DNA of 29,941 bases from CAZLGO01 sp964559295. GTDB lineage: Archaea; Methanobacteriota; Methanobacteria; Methanobacteriales; Methanobacteriaceae. Shown one piece after another: positions 8,295 through 15,618 of the stretch (the stretch's first letter is position 1; each line of letters begins with the position of its first letter). The notes below the pieces were generated by a model. The model was not told the DNA's origin, made no database searches, and saw only the letters and a program-made list of their open reading frames with translations. The stretch lies in the NCBI GenBank assembly GCA_964559295.1, contig CAZLGO010000010.1:1-29941 (forward strand), given 5' to 3'. The position numbers and the translations under genes are program-made.

Positions 8295-8810
8295 GTGCCA
8301 CCGCATTGTGATACGATGGACGGACCTGTTGTTACAGCTGCAAAGGATGCTTTGGAAAAAGGGAATGTTAATCTTATACTTCCTTTTGTACCAAAAAAAG
8401 CTGAAGATGAATTAAAGAAGGCTTTTGAAAAAACTATTTCTGTAAGAAGACTAAGTAAAGAAGCTGCTGAACTAGCTGATTACTGGTTCTTTGAAACCGC
8501 TGTACGTTTGCATAGGGAAGGAGAAGAAGCGCCCTATAGTGGTTTGAAACCAGCTGGGCTTGACTGGGGACCTGTAGTGCCAAGAGCAGAAAAGGCCATC
8601 GAAAAGGGAGATCCAAAAGAAGTAATAAAGTTTTTATTGCATGTTGTTGAAGAGGAAGTTCAAAAAAGGTTTGAAGGTGCGATATCCAAAAAGGATTATG
8701 ACATAAACGATGTAGATGCTGCAAGAGAGTACGTTGAGGCAATGCTGGATTTTGTCCTATATTCTCATCACCTGTACAAATACATGAAGAAGGGCGAAAA
8801 GCACGGCTAA
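8295..8810 (+). CDS. DUF6448 family protein
   Basis: A 171-residue, largely helical, probably cytoplasmic protein. The opening MPPHCDTMDGPVV and the internal YSGLKPAGLDWGPVVP segment match my memory of DUF6448 proteins. Conserved-looking H4, C5 and D6 plus a later YSHHLYKY could bind metal or haem; no reaction is known to me. It uses a GTG start with AGGGGATGA directly upstream, overlapping the end of the hybrid-cluster gene, so the two are almost certainly co-translated. The pairing suggests a role in the same stress response, which is an inference. Confidence 0.85.
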   Translation: MPPHCDTMDGPVVTAAKDALEKGNVNLILPFVPKKAEDELKKAFEKTISVRRLSKEAAELADYWFFETAVRLHREGEEAPYSGLKPAGLDWGPVVPRAEKAIEKGDPKEVIKFLLHVVEEEVQKRFEGAISKKDYDINDVDAAREYVEAMLDFVLYSHHLYKYMKKGEKHG

Positions 8811-8833
8811 AAATCAATTCAGTTGAAAATCCA

Positions 8834-8899
8834 TTGAATAATTTATAAGAGACTACAGCATCATTTTAAAAATCTCAAGATCAAATGTGAATTATTCAA
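8834..8899 (+). promoter_or_regulatory. Cupin promoter with a perfect 10-base inverted repeat
   Basis: TTGAATAATT (8834-8843) and AATTATTCAA (8890-8899) are perfect inverted copies 46 bases apart. The left arm runs straight into a TATA-like box (AATTTATAAG, 8840-8849) about 75 bases before the cupin start. The arms could be operator half sites or could pair in RNA. It sits between co-directional genes and implies that the cupin can be expressed separately from the hybrid-cluster unit. Confidence 0.45.
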
Positions 8900-8919
8900 A
8901 GAATTGAGGGAGTGATATT

Positions 8920-9240
8920 ATGGAAGTTGAGAAATCCAAAGTTTTGAGGTTTGATGAACTGATAGACTACCAAGAAGGTTCTGTTGTAAGTCGAGAAATT
9001 ATAAGAAAGAAAACAGGAACAGTAACAATATTTGCCTTCGATGAAGGTGAAGGATTAAGTGAACATACAGCGCCTTTTGATGCCTTGGTTTATGTTTTAG
9101 ATGGGAAGGTTGAAATCACCATCTCTGGAAAATCTCACGTCCTAAAGAAAGGGGATATGATTATAATGCCAGCAGATGAACCACATGCACTAAAAGCCCT
9201 CCAGAAATTCAAGATGATCTTGACAATGATAAGATCCTGA
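8920..9240 (+). CDS. Small single-domain cupin
   Basis: A 106-residue cupin (Cupin_2 type). The two cupin motifs are visible: GLSEHTAPFDALVYVLDGKV with a metal-binding His, and KGDMIIMPADEPHAL with the second-motif His. Small cupins bind metals or small ligands and are often found with stress or sensing genes; the ligand cannot be told from sequence. The start is ATG with GAGGGAGTGAT 5 bases upstream. It follows the rubredoxin-HCP and DUF6448 genes on the same strand after a 109-base gap holding its own likely promoter. Confidence 0.92.
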   Translation: MEVEKSKVLRFDELIDYQEGSVVSREIIRKKTGTVTIFAFDEGEGLSEHTAPFDALVYVLDGKVEITISGKSHVLKKGDMIIMPADEPHALKALQKFKMILTMIRS

Positions 9241-9398
9241 TCCAGATATTAATGATAATTCCATATGATTCCCTTGCTATTATAATTAAAAACGATGCCA
9301 AAACCAGTATTTATATGTTGAGAACTAAACAAAGAGAAGTTGAGAAACTTTACAAAGATCCATGACTTTCAATGAGGATGGACTTTCTAAGCAGGTTT

Positions 9399-9818
9399 TC
9401 AACTCTCATCTGGTATATCAATCGTAACCTGTAGCATATTGTTCTTCATGCTACATTTTGTTTTTATATCTTCGTTTTCTTTTTCAATATCCTTTATTTT
9501 GTATAAAACATTGCCGAGAGAAGATGTATTGAAAACCCCTATTTTATTTTCTGATTTTGATGATATAAGCAGTATTTTTGCTCTACCATCGTCTATTATA
9601 ACGTTGTAGTTTATCATATTGAGGTATATCAGATCAGAAAGCCTTAAAAGCAATTTTATATGCTTTATTGGGAGATTGCTTTTGCTTATTATCTCTTTTA
9701 TTTTATCATTTTCTCTGCACTGTTCAATATCTATTTCCACATCATCACCATTTGATGTTCTATAACTTGATATAAGTTTAATCCTATAAAAATAATAATA
9801 ATGATCAAAAATTCCCAT
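9399..9818 (-). CDS. Hypothetical protein, divergent from UPF0216 gene
   Basis: A frame of 139 residues that I do not recognise. It is rich in Ile, Lys and Asn, has no signal peptide, no clear membrane segment and a single pair of well-separated cysteines. From the ATG at 9818 it overlaps the start of the opposite-strand UPF0216 gene by 18 bases, and its first residues (DHYYYFYRIK) look unlike a normal N-terminus. A GTG at 9740 preceded by GGTGAT would give 114 residues and remove the overlap, so that start may be the true one. It is plausible as a gene because no other feature explains the 420-base open frame. Confidence 0.55.
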   Translation of the reverse strand: MGIFDHYYYFYRIKLISSYRTSNGDDVEIDIEQCRENDKIKEIISKSNLPIKHIKLLLRLSDLIYLNMINYNVIIDDGRAKILLISSKSENKIGVFNTSSLGNVLYKIKDIEKENEDIKTKCSMKNNMLQVTIDIPDES

Positions 9819-10202
9819 TACGCAGATAGGATATTAAAAAAGCAGATAAGAATTCTAAACAGATATCTTCCAAAGCGCAGAAAGACATTAGCTGATCTTC
9901 TAAACGAGGAAAAACCACATGTTTTGGGAGCAGATGGCACAAGACACAGATTCGCTGCATTTGAACTTAAAAAACTTTCTGATATGATCCCAAAATCAGA
10001 ACATGAAAAATTAAAGCTTCCGATCTACATTGAGATCGAATCTATGACCTCTGGTGCCAGAATCTCTGGAAATTTGGAATGTAGGATAGTTGGAAAGATT
10101 CTTAACACGAAGACCCATGAAAATGAAATTTTCGTCTACAAACCTGATATAAAAATTCTAAGAAGAGAACTTCCATCAACTACCCAATACATTTTTAGAT
10201 GA
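9801..10202 (+). CDS. UPF0216 (DUF61) family protein
   Basis: A 133-residue archaeal protein of unknown function. The family signature is clear: IRILNRYLPKRRKTLADLL followed by EEKPHVLGADGTRHRFA near residue 40. The charged, basic N-terminal part could bind nucleic acid, but no activity is established to my knowledge. A TATA-like stretch (GATATAAGTTT, 9769-9779) lies about 25 bases before the ATG, so the transcript may be nearly leaderless; no ribosome site is visible. Confidence 0.88.
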   Translation: MIKNSHYADRILKKQIRILNRYLPKRRKTLADLLNEEKPHVLGADGTRHRFAAFELKKLSDMIPKSEHEKLKLPIYIEIESMTSGARISGNLECRIVGKILNTKTHENEIFVYKPDIKILRRELPSTTQYIFR

Positions 10203-10637
10203 TTTTGATAAAACCCTCTTTTGTAATAATTTCTAAAAATGATTTATTAGTATGCAAATCTAAAAATGATTTTTAAGTATTTAAATATTGAAAATTTTTA
10301 TTGCCAAAAAACATGTTAATATCTGTATTTCCTCCTTCAGATTCATGGTGAGAGACATTAAATAAAAAATTTTGAAGGACTTTTGTAGAACTTAATGGCA
10401 ATTTTTTTTCACAGGTTTTATTATCAGAATCTAATGTGTTTTTCAACTGGTATAGGATGAGCTATATAATATCAAAAAAACCACTAGTTGTGGAAAAAAA
10501 GTTAGAAGACTAAAACCGTTAGTATCATAAATCAGGATATATAAAACTAAATTGATCATTTATATACGAAGAAGAACATTATAATTTACAATAAATCATA
10601 AATACTAATCTGGTTTTGGAGAAATGGAGGTTAAAAA
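10203..10637. other. AT-rich intergenic region with a direct repeat and lipoprotein promoter
   Basis: No gene is supported in these 435 bases. There is a near-perfect direct repeat, CTAAAAATGATTTATTAGTA and CTAAAAATGATTTTTAAGTA, with starts about 28 bases apart near 10232 and 10260. Two TATA-like boxes (GGATATATAAAAC, 10535-10547, and TTTATATAC, 10559-10567) face the lipoprotein gene. GGAGGTT at 10626-10632 is its ribosome site. An AGGAGG on the minus strand near 10335 leads only to a 13-codon frame. Confidence 0.5.
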
Positions 10638-11027
10638 ATGATAAAGATGAAGTTAATTATTTGTTTTTTAATAGCTTTGGTGGTTCTTAGCGTTTCTGGA
10701 TGTTCTAATATCCCGAATATACAGAATAATACCACAAATAACACCACAGTAGACACTAACACGCAGACTACCAGCAGTCAAAGTAGCGGTAGCAGTGGCC
10801 AAAGTAGTCCAAGTAGTAGCCAAAGTGGTGGCAGCAGTCAGTCAAGTAGTAGTGGAGGTCATTGGGAGACCTGTCCTTCCTGCGGAGGAAGTGGTGGCTG
10901 GTCCACCTGTCAGATGTGCCTTGGATCAGGGATATACGAGGGGCAAACATGTTATGGGTGCGATGGCTGGGGAGTTGTTCCATGTTACATGTGTAATGGA
11001 GAAGGTGTTGTTTGGTACGAACGTTAG
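10638..11027 (+). CDS. Predicted lipoprotein with serine-rich linker and DnaJ-type zinc finger
   Basis: A 129-residue surface protein in three parts. Residues 1-22 are a signal peptide ending in the lipobox VSGC, with C22 the likely lipid attachment site. Residues 23-73 are a low-complexity Asn/Thr then Ser/Gly/Gln linker. Residues 76-129 carry four CxxC pairs (C79/C82, C91/C94, C105/C108, C116/C119), three or four of them in the CxxCxGxG form of the DnaJ cysteine-rich domain, which binds two zinc ions and unfolded polypeptide in DnaJ. No J domain is present. ATG with GGAGGTT is a strong start. A role in holding or folding exported proteins is possible but unproven. Confidence 0.88.
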   Translation: MIKMKLIICFLIALVVLSVSGCSNIPNIQNNTTNNTTVDTNTQTTSSQSSGSSGQSSPSSSQSGGSSQSSSSGGHWETCPSCGGSGGWSTCQMCLGSGIYEGQTCYGCDGWGVVPCYMCNGEGVVWYER

Positions 11028-11210
11028 TTTTCCCTAAAAGAATATCTAACACCCTAGATCATAACTCATCAAGAATACAGTTTAGAAATCGACAGAGCTG
11101 TTGCTAATTTATTATCAGATCTAGGTCAATTAAATGAAAATAAATCAGTTCAATAGAAACATACAGCGTTTTTCCAAGACCGCCAATAAAATTTAGCGCA
11201 AGGTGATCTT

Positions 11211-11360
11211 TTGACTGTAGATCCATTAGAGGAGTTCTTAAAGGATCCTGATAGACGTGCAAAGATTTATTTGATAATTGTTGGTGCCATGATCATATCA
11301 ACTATTTTTATAGCGATAGGGACCATAATTTTTATTCTTCGTGTTTTGAAAATAATTTAA
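11211..11360 (+). CDS. Small single-helix membrane protein (49 residues, TTG start)
   Basis: A short gene starting with TTG after a good ribosome site (AAGGTGATC, 11200-11208). The product begins TVDPLEEFLKDPDRRAKIYL, then has one strongly hydrophobic helix (about residues 21-45) ending in LRVLKII. The charged amphipathic N-terminus and positive residues on each side of the helix look like a real small membrane protein. I seem to remember similar 'DP..RAKIY' proteins in Methanobacteria but cannot name a family. It lies alone between the lipoprotein and the winged-helix regulator. Confidence 0.7.
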   Translation: MTVDPLEEFLKDPDRRAKIYLIIVGAMIISTIFIAIGTIIFILRVLKII

Positions 11361-11414
11361 AAATTAAAGTTATCAAGATTGATAAAACAGAGCATTTTTA
11401 AAAGCTCTGAAGGG

Positions 11415-11777
11415 TCATTCGTACATTTCAAGGCGTCTTATGAAATAATCCAGCATCTCAGCTAATTCACGCAGATGTTCTTTACCAAACAACGATAATT
11501 GATATTTTTTAGGTCGACGGGCAGTTATGGTTTCTACCATGCCATAACGCACAAGTTCATTTAACTGGGTACGAATTGTCTGTTCTGAGAGATCCTTTAG
11601 GTTTTCTGATTGACGGAGGCAATCTATGATATCTCCGGCTGTAAGTTTACTTTCAGATGTTACAATGCACAAAAGTATGAAACATCTTATCTCGTGAGAA
11701 AGGCTCATTGCAGTCCTACATACATCAGATCTTGATATCTTCTGCTTTATGTTTTCATATTGACTGTCAGTATCCAT
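11415..11777 (-). CDS. Winged-helix transcriptional regulator
   Basis: A 120-residue DNA-binding protein. After a helical N-terminus, a winged-helix domain spans about residues 25-100: KLTAGDIIDCLRQSENLKDL then the probable recognition helix EQTIRTQLNELVRYGMVETI and a wing around RRPKKYQLSLFG. The C-terminal helix LREL AEMLDYFIRRLEMYE could mediate dimerisation. Overall this resembles ArsR/MarR/PadR-type regulators, but the subfamily is uncertain and no metal-binding cysteines cluster. The start is ATG with GGTGA 4 bases upstream and a TATA-like box at 11811-11819. Its target is not evident; the neighbouring decayed gene or itself are options. Confidence 0.85.
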   Translation of the reverse strand: MDTDSQYENIKQKISRSDVCRTAMSLSHEIRCFILLCIVTSESKLTAGDIIDCLRQSENLKDLSEQTIRTQLNELVRYGMVETITARRPKKYQLSLFGKEHLRELAEMLDYFIRRLEMYE

Positions 11778-11807
11778 ATACTCACCTTATATAGATTCAT
11801 ACTCTCA

Positions 11808-11820
11808 TTGTATATATATC
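11808..11820 (-). promoter_or_regulatory. TATA box of the winged-helix regulator gene
   Basis: An alternating TATATATAT run (11811-11819) lies 34 bases before the regulator's start codon on the minus strand. Being symmetric, it could also serve plus-strand transcription into the decayed frame that begins near 11846. Archaeal TBP sites have this form; the assignment rests on composition and spacing only. Confidence 0.5.
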
Positions 11821-11845
11821 CTATCATTGCTTTCCCAAGATGTGA

Positions 11846-12120
11846 ATAATCTGGAACTTAAATGTTTCGTGTGCGCAAGCAGCAAATGTACCCACGTTAG
11901 AGATTAACGTTACAAATCAGACATTGGTCAATGTTACTAATGCCACAAATCAAACCGCTCAGGAACTACAGGATTTAGATCCAATTCAAAACATCTTAGA
12001 CAGTATCATCACAGTTCTACAACTGCAACGAATATGGACGTTGATATCTGCATCGGGCCTGACAGGTTTTTAAATCCCTTTTTATTCAGTTTTCATGTAA
12101 AAGTAGTAAATTTGGCAAAA
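11846..12120 (+). pseudogene. Remnant of a secreted Asn/Thr-rich protein
   Basis: An open frame without a start codon reads LNVSCAQAANVPTLEINVTN, continues with NQT/NVT/NAT sequons, and then DPIQNILDSIITVLQLQ. This looks like the end of a signal peptide with an AQA cleavage site followed by a mature, Asn/Thr-rich extracellular segment, as in many archaeal surface proteins. A TGA at 11843 closes the frame upstream and no ATG, GTG or TTG is suitably placed, so the 5' end has been lost. Downstream the frame runs into the antisense of the ATP-grasp gene. I take it as a decayed gene fragment; chance open frame is the alternative. Confidence 0.35.
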
Positions 12121-12128
12121 GGTCAGGT

Positions 12129-13262
12129 TCAAATATTATTCTCAGCGAAAGGTGAAAGTGATCTATAGATACTCCTCACAGTTTTTTTTGCAGAATAAAT
12201 AGCCTCTTCAAGAACCTTACCTGTTGAAACCACAGTTGCCACAGGCTCACCCTTCTCAATTATCACGTTTTTTCTTGGAATATCGTATACTCCATCAAAA
12301 TTCAGACCACCCACAATGGATCTTTCCTTTGCAAATACTATCATCTTCACAGCGAAGTTATCTGGAGAGCCTGTGTCAATTAAAGTTCCATTACATGCTT
12401 TAATGTGAGCATCCACCATGTTTATCCCAAAAACTGCTTCAGCGCACTCAAATGTCCCTTGAAATCTTGGATTAACCTCAACTACATAAACATCGCTTCC
12501 TTTGTGTATCATGTCCACACCATTTGATCCTACAAGGGATAGAGTTTCTATAACATCCTCTGCAATTTTTTTAATATAGGGATCATCTAAATAGGGGACT
12601 ATGTTCCCACAGTATCCAAATGGTTTCGTCTGCCCAAGCTCTGCTTTTCCAATTAACTGTTTACTTGTGAAAATGGTTTTTGCTTCAGTTCCTGTTGATA
12701 AAACCGAAGCACTGATATTTTCCCCATCAATTAGCTCCTGAATTATCATTTTATCTGATTTGGATTTATCTGCATCCTCAAATTCTCTTATTCCAATACC
12801 ACCAGAACCAAAGATGGGTTTTATTACGAATTTGCTACCTTCATTTTCTACGATTTCTGATGCTTCCTCAAAATCAGATATTAAAAATGTTTTAGGGACC
12901 TTGAATTTTTTTTTGAGTTTTTTATATAACTTGTATTTGTTTTCTATATTCTTAATTTTTTTGTTTCCAACTATCTTTGCTTTGGGGAATTTTTCTGGTA
13001 ATACTCCAGCACAACAGAGGATAAAATCAGCCTCATCCATAAAACTGCTGGAAAGATTTTCCAAAACAAGGGGTTCAAATTTATCCGCAAAGATACCACA
13101 GGATTCATAGGGTTTTTGGGATAGAACGCACCTTCTGGAATCGGAACATCCTATAAGATCCTTTGTACAAAAATAATCAACGGAATAAACGTAATATCCT
13201 GCTTTTTTTGCGGAACAGGCAACTGATCTTGTGTTTGCACCTACAACAAGGATTTTTTCCAT
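12129..13262 (-). CDS. ATP-grasp ligase (COG2232-like)
   Basis: A 377-residue ATP-grasp family enzyme; such enzymes join a carboxylate to an amine, thiol or other nucleophile using ATP. The N-terminal domain starts KILVVGANTRSVACSAKKAG. The ATP-grasp core shows KPIFGSGGIGI (ATP-binding loop), IIQELIDGENISASVLSTG, and the Mg-binding VEVNPRFQGTFE. From memory it is closest to the archaeal 'predicted ATP-dependent carboligase' group, some members of which occur with tetrahydromethanopterin biosynthesis genes; the substrate is unknown here. It begins 19 bases after the tRNA-Gln gene on the same strand and may be co-transcribed with it. Confidence 0.85.
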   Translation of the reverse strand: MEKILVVGANTRSVACSAKKAGYYVYSVDYFCTKDLIGCSDSRRCVLSQKPYESCGIFADKFEPLVLENLSSSFMDEADFILCCAGVLPEKFPKAKIVGNKKIKNIENKYKLYKKLKKKFKVPKTFLISDFEEASEIVENEGSKFVIKPIFGSGGIGIREFEDADKSKSDKMIIQELIDGENISASVLSTGTEAKTIFTSKQLIGKAELGQTKPFGYCGNIVPYLDDPYIKKIAEDVIETLSLVGSNGVDMIHKGSDVYVVEVNPRFQGTFECAEAVFGINMVDAHIKACNGTLIDTGSPDNFAVKMIVFAKERSIVGGLNFDGVYDIPRKNVIIEKGEPVATVVSTGKVLEEAIYSAKKTVRSIYRSLSPFAENNI

Positions 13263-13281
13263 GTGATTACCTAATCAAAAA

Positions 13282-13353
13282 TAGCCCCGAGCGGAGTCGA
13301 ACCGCCGTCGTCGGGTCCAAAGCCCAACAGGATTACCACTACCCCACGGGGCT
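13282..13353 (-). tRNA. tRNA-Gln (anticodon UUG)
   Basis: Read on the minus strand, this folds as a full cloverleaf. The acceptor stem AGCCCCG pairs with CGGGGCT. The anticodon loop CTTTGGA carries TTG (13320-13318) on a 5-base stem. The T arm is GGCGG-TTCGACT-CCGCT. The discriminator is A and no CCA is encoded. The A1-U72 pair fits archaeal tRNA-Gln, which is charged through Glu-tRNA(Gln) amidation. A run of T follows directly at its 3' end. Confidence 0.96.
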
Positions 13354-13395
13354 TCATCGATTATATTAAAATAAGTAGGCTATCTATGTGATATA

Positions 13396-13404
13396 GTATA
13401 TATT
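13396..13404 (-). promoter_or_regulatory. TATA-like box of the tRNA-Gln gene
   Basis: On the minus strand AATATATAC is centred about 47 bases before the mature tRNA 5' end, allowing a leader of roughly 20 bases from a start point 25 bases downstream. A TTGATCAA palindrome overlaps its upstream side. The assignment is by position and composition. Confidence 0.5.
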
Positions 13405-13471
13405 GATCAAGAGATTTTATATTGAATGTATCGTATATGCTTGTTATCGGAATATTAAAGCATGTGTAGGT

Positions 13472-13633
13472 CTATTTTATCTCAACTAAATTTGTTGATT
13501 TGCACTCAGGACATTTAGCTTTAGCTGATAAAACTTTAAATTCTTTTCCACAATCTGAGCATTGATATTTTCTAATTTTAGTTTTGGTTTTCTTAAGGTC
13601 TATATCAACTGCAGGTCCACCAACAGAACACAT
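13472..13633 (-). CDS. Small zinc-ribbon protein
   Basis: A 53-residue protein whose C-terminal half is a zinc ribbon: YQCSDCGKEF and KCPECKST supply the four cysteines. The N-terminus MCSVGGPAVDIDLKKTKTK is basic toward the ribbon. An ATG at 13687 in frame would give 71 residues, but a perfect GGTGAT at 13645-13640 is spaced 6 bases before the ATG at 13633, which I choose. Such short ribbons often act in nucleic-acid or protein contacts; the function is unknown. Confidence 0.8.
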   Translation of the reverse strand: MCSVGGPAVDIDLKKTKTKIRKYQCSDCGKEFKVLSAKAKCPECKSTNLVEIK

Positions 13634-13935
13634 AATTTTATCACCATCCCTACTTTGGTTGATTTTATTTATATATTTTTCGAACAATAATTACATAGAT
13701 CCCAATATAATTTATATTAAAATTTTAAAATTCGAACTCCGTTAACTATGTGTTTAACATCAGATATTGTACAGATACTAACCTCTGTGCCAATATTCGA
13801 ATTCTTGTTGAACAATTTCAGTACTCTTATTTTTTCATAGGCTTTGTAGAGTCATATTTTTAGATTTACTTTATTAACGGTTGTATATGAAAAAATCCAA
13901 AACTTAAAGCTCAGTTGGTCTATTATTTCTAATTT
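13634..13935. other. Intergenic region with promoter of the zinc-ribbon gene
   Basis: No gene is supported. GGTGAT (minus strand, 13645-13640) is the ribosome site of the zinc-ribbon gene. The near-palindromic AATATAATTTATATT at 13704-13718 is the best TATA-like site for it. The rest is AT-rich without a convincing frame or structure. Confidence 0.4.
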
Positions 13936-14952
13936 TTACATTCCATTCGCCAAAACCGTTTTGCACAATTTTAAGGCATCGAATTTTAAGGCATCGATCA
14001 TATCATTTTTAAGCTGAACAAATTCAAGTTTTGAAGTATACCTCTCAGCTTTTTTTATTTTGCTCAAGGATGAAACATCCAATATTTCAGGGATCAATAT
14101 TTTTTTCACGTTTCCCATCAGTTCTTTTTTTGTGCTGGTGCAGTAACCCATCTTTTTAAATTTCCTGTTCAATTCACTAAGATTTAATTCGCCCTTCAGG
14201 AAGCTGATTAGCTTCTCCCTGCAGCTTATAAGATCAGCTGTTTTTGTGATCCCAACGGATTCTCTTCCAGGTAAACCAATCGAACCAGCCAAACAGAAAG
14301 GATATGTTATGTGATACCTAAGGAGTTTGGAAACATCGATATTTTGATCTTTGCTCATTTTCTTGAAAAATAAAGGGATGTTTATATTCCTGTTCATTCC
14401 AATCCTTCCAAGTGTCTCTAAAATAGCATATGCCTCAATATATTGCCTTTTCAACCTCTTTGCAGAAAGAAATAAAGCCAATTTGATCAAAGAGATGTTA
14501 GAATATATTATTCCCAAAGGATCGTAAAGGAAAGCCAGTAATTCTGCTCTTTGTTCCCTTGAAATATAATTTTTAGATTCATGCATTATTTTTTGGTAAT
14601 CCATGGGGTACCATTTTCGATCGTCTAAAATATGGGCGATTTCATGGGCTAAGACGCCTCTTTTTGACTCAAACCCTAAAAATATGTCAAATGGTATCTT
14701 TCTGTTTGGTGTAGAAAATTCTATTACAGTTAAAACGCCGCCTATAGTACAGTAAACTCTTATCCCTACAGGATATCTGGAAACATGCCAAATTAGAGGA
14801 TTGTACTCAACATCAATATTCTCTTTAAACTTAAAATAATTTTTAACCCCATACAATGCTTTTTTCCACTCTTTTTTGGTTTCTTCTACTGACTTTTTAT
14901 CTACACCTTCAACAAATGCAGCTGCAGTTTCGCAGATACTCAAACTATCCAT
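13936..14952 (-). CDS. Orphan HExxH metalloprotease-like protein
   Basis: A 338-residue protein, no signal peptide or clear membrane helix, so probably cytoplasmic. A zincin motif HEIAH sits at residues 103-107 in RGVLAHEIAHILDDRKW, and the glutamate in REQRAELLAFLYDPLG about 30 residues later (E137) could be the third zinc ligand, as in gluzincins. The remaining 190 residues are helical and basic and match nothing I recognise; SIGLPGRESVG near 245 is the most distinctive part. The last residues contain a DALKF repeat made by a 15-base tandem duplication. A GTGTGAT site precedes the ATG. Protease activity is an inference from the motif. Confidence 0.75.
   Translation of the reverse strand: MDSLSICETAAAFVEGVDKKSVEETKKEWKKALYGVKNYFKFKENIDVEYNPLIWHVSRYPVGIRVYCTIGGVLTVIEFSTPNRKIPFDIFLGFESKRGVLAHEIAHILDDRKWYPMDYQKIMHESKNYISREQRAELLAFLYDPLGIIYSNISLIKLALFLSAKRLKRQYIEAYAILETLGRIGMNRNINIPLFFKKMSKDQNIDVSKLLRYHITYPFCLAGSIGLPGRESVGITKTADLISCREKLISFLKGELNLSELNRKFKKMGYCTSTKKELMGNVKKILIPEILDVSSLSKIKKAERYTSKLEFVQLKNDMIDALKFDALKLCKTVLANGM
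13967..13996. repeat. Perfect 15-base tandem duplication inside the HExxH gene
   Basis: AATTTTAAGGCATCG occurs twice in direct succession (13967-13981, 13982-13996). It keeps the frame and duplicates DALKF near the C-terminus. This looks like a recent replication-slippage event with little effect on the fold. Confidence 0.9.
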
Positions 14953-15220
14953 AATATCACACGAAATATATTTTTCTCCTTCGATAAAAATTTTGTGAAA
15001 ACCACTGTTTAGAAACTCCCAGATGCAAACGCAACATTGAGTATTGATAAAGTAGGATATTGATTTAGTTTCAGCGAAGTATGTTCTGGATAGTTAATTG
15101 ACGATGTTTTTAGGACTTTTAGAAAAAAATGAAAAAAATAGATGTCTAAAAGAAATCATTACTGCATATAAATACTCTGTTTGTCTTCCTTAATAGGGCT
15201 AATAAGAGAAGGTCGAAGTT

Positions 15221-15618
15221 ATGGAATTAGATAAAGAGTTAATACAACTTATTATTGGCATAATAGAGATAAACTTGGAGATCATCGAGAAAATTGTGGA
15301 CGAAGGATTTGAAAATTTAAAGGGAACTTAAGAAACGAATTAGTATCTAAAAATGCTCTAATTGAATCCATAGAAGCTTTTAGCCATAACCAACCATATA
15401 ATACCTGCAAAAGGTTTTAGAAGGCATGAAGATTATAGAATAGTTTTCATCATCCTAAAGGAGATAAAAATCTTAGATGAAGAGCTTTCAAGAAAAATGC
15501 ATAAAACAACGAAATCCAAGGATCTTTTGGTGCATAAATATGCTAAAATTGAAAAAAAGGCCTTTTTAATATATTAAGACTGGCAAAGAGGATAGAGGAG
15601 TTGTCAGTGAGGTTTTAA
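15221..15618 (+). pseudogene. Decayed HepT-type HEPN toxin gene (DUF86)
   Basis: An intact 36-codon opening (MELDKELIQLIIGIIEINLE) is followed by frame changes near 15320, 15400-15415 and 15570. Read across these shifts, the protein resembles HepT: NALIESIEAFSH, then DYRIVFIILKEIKILDEELS, then the catalytic region KSKDLLVHKYAKIEKKAF. Functional HepT proteins have an Rx4-6H motif in this place; here the arginine is Lys. HepT is the ribonuclease toxin of the MntA-HepT pair. No MntA nucleotidyltransferase (GSRARG motif) is visible next to it. A TATA-like box CATATAAATA lies at 15164-15173. Confidence 0.7.

Noticed and set aside
11058..11155. Short open frame reading EYSLEIDRAVANLLSDLGQL
   Set aside because: Protein-like composition but no start codon and a stop just upstream; too short to support as a gene or a named remnant.
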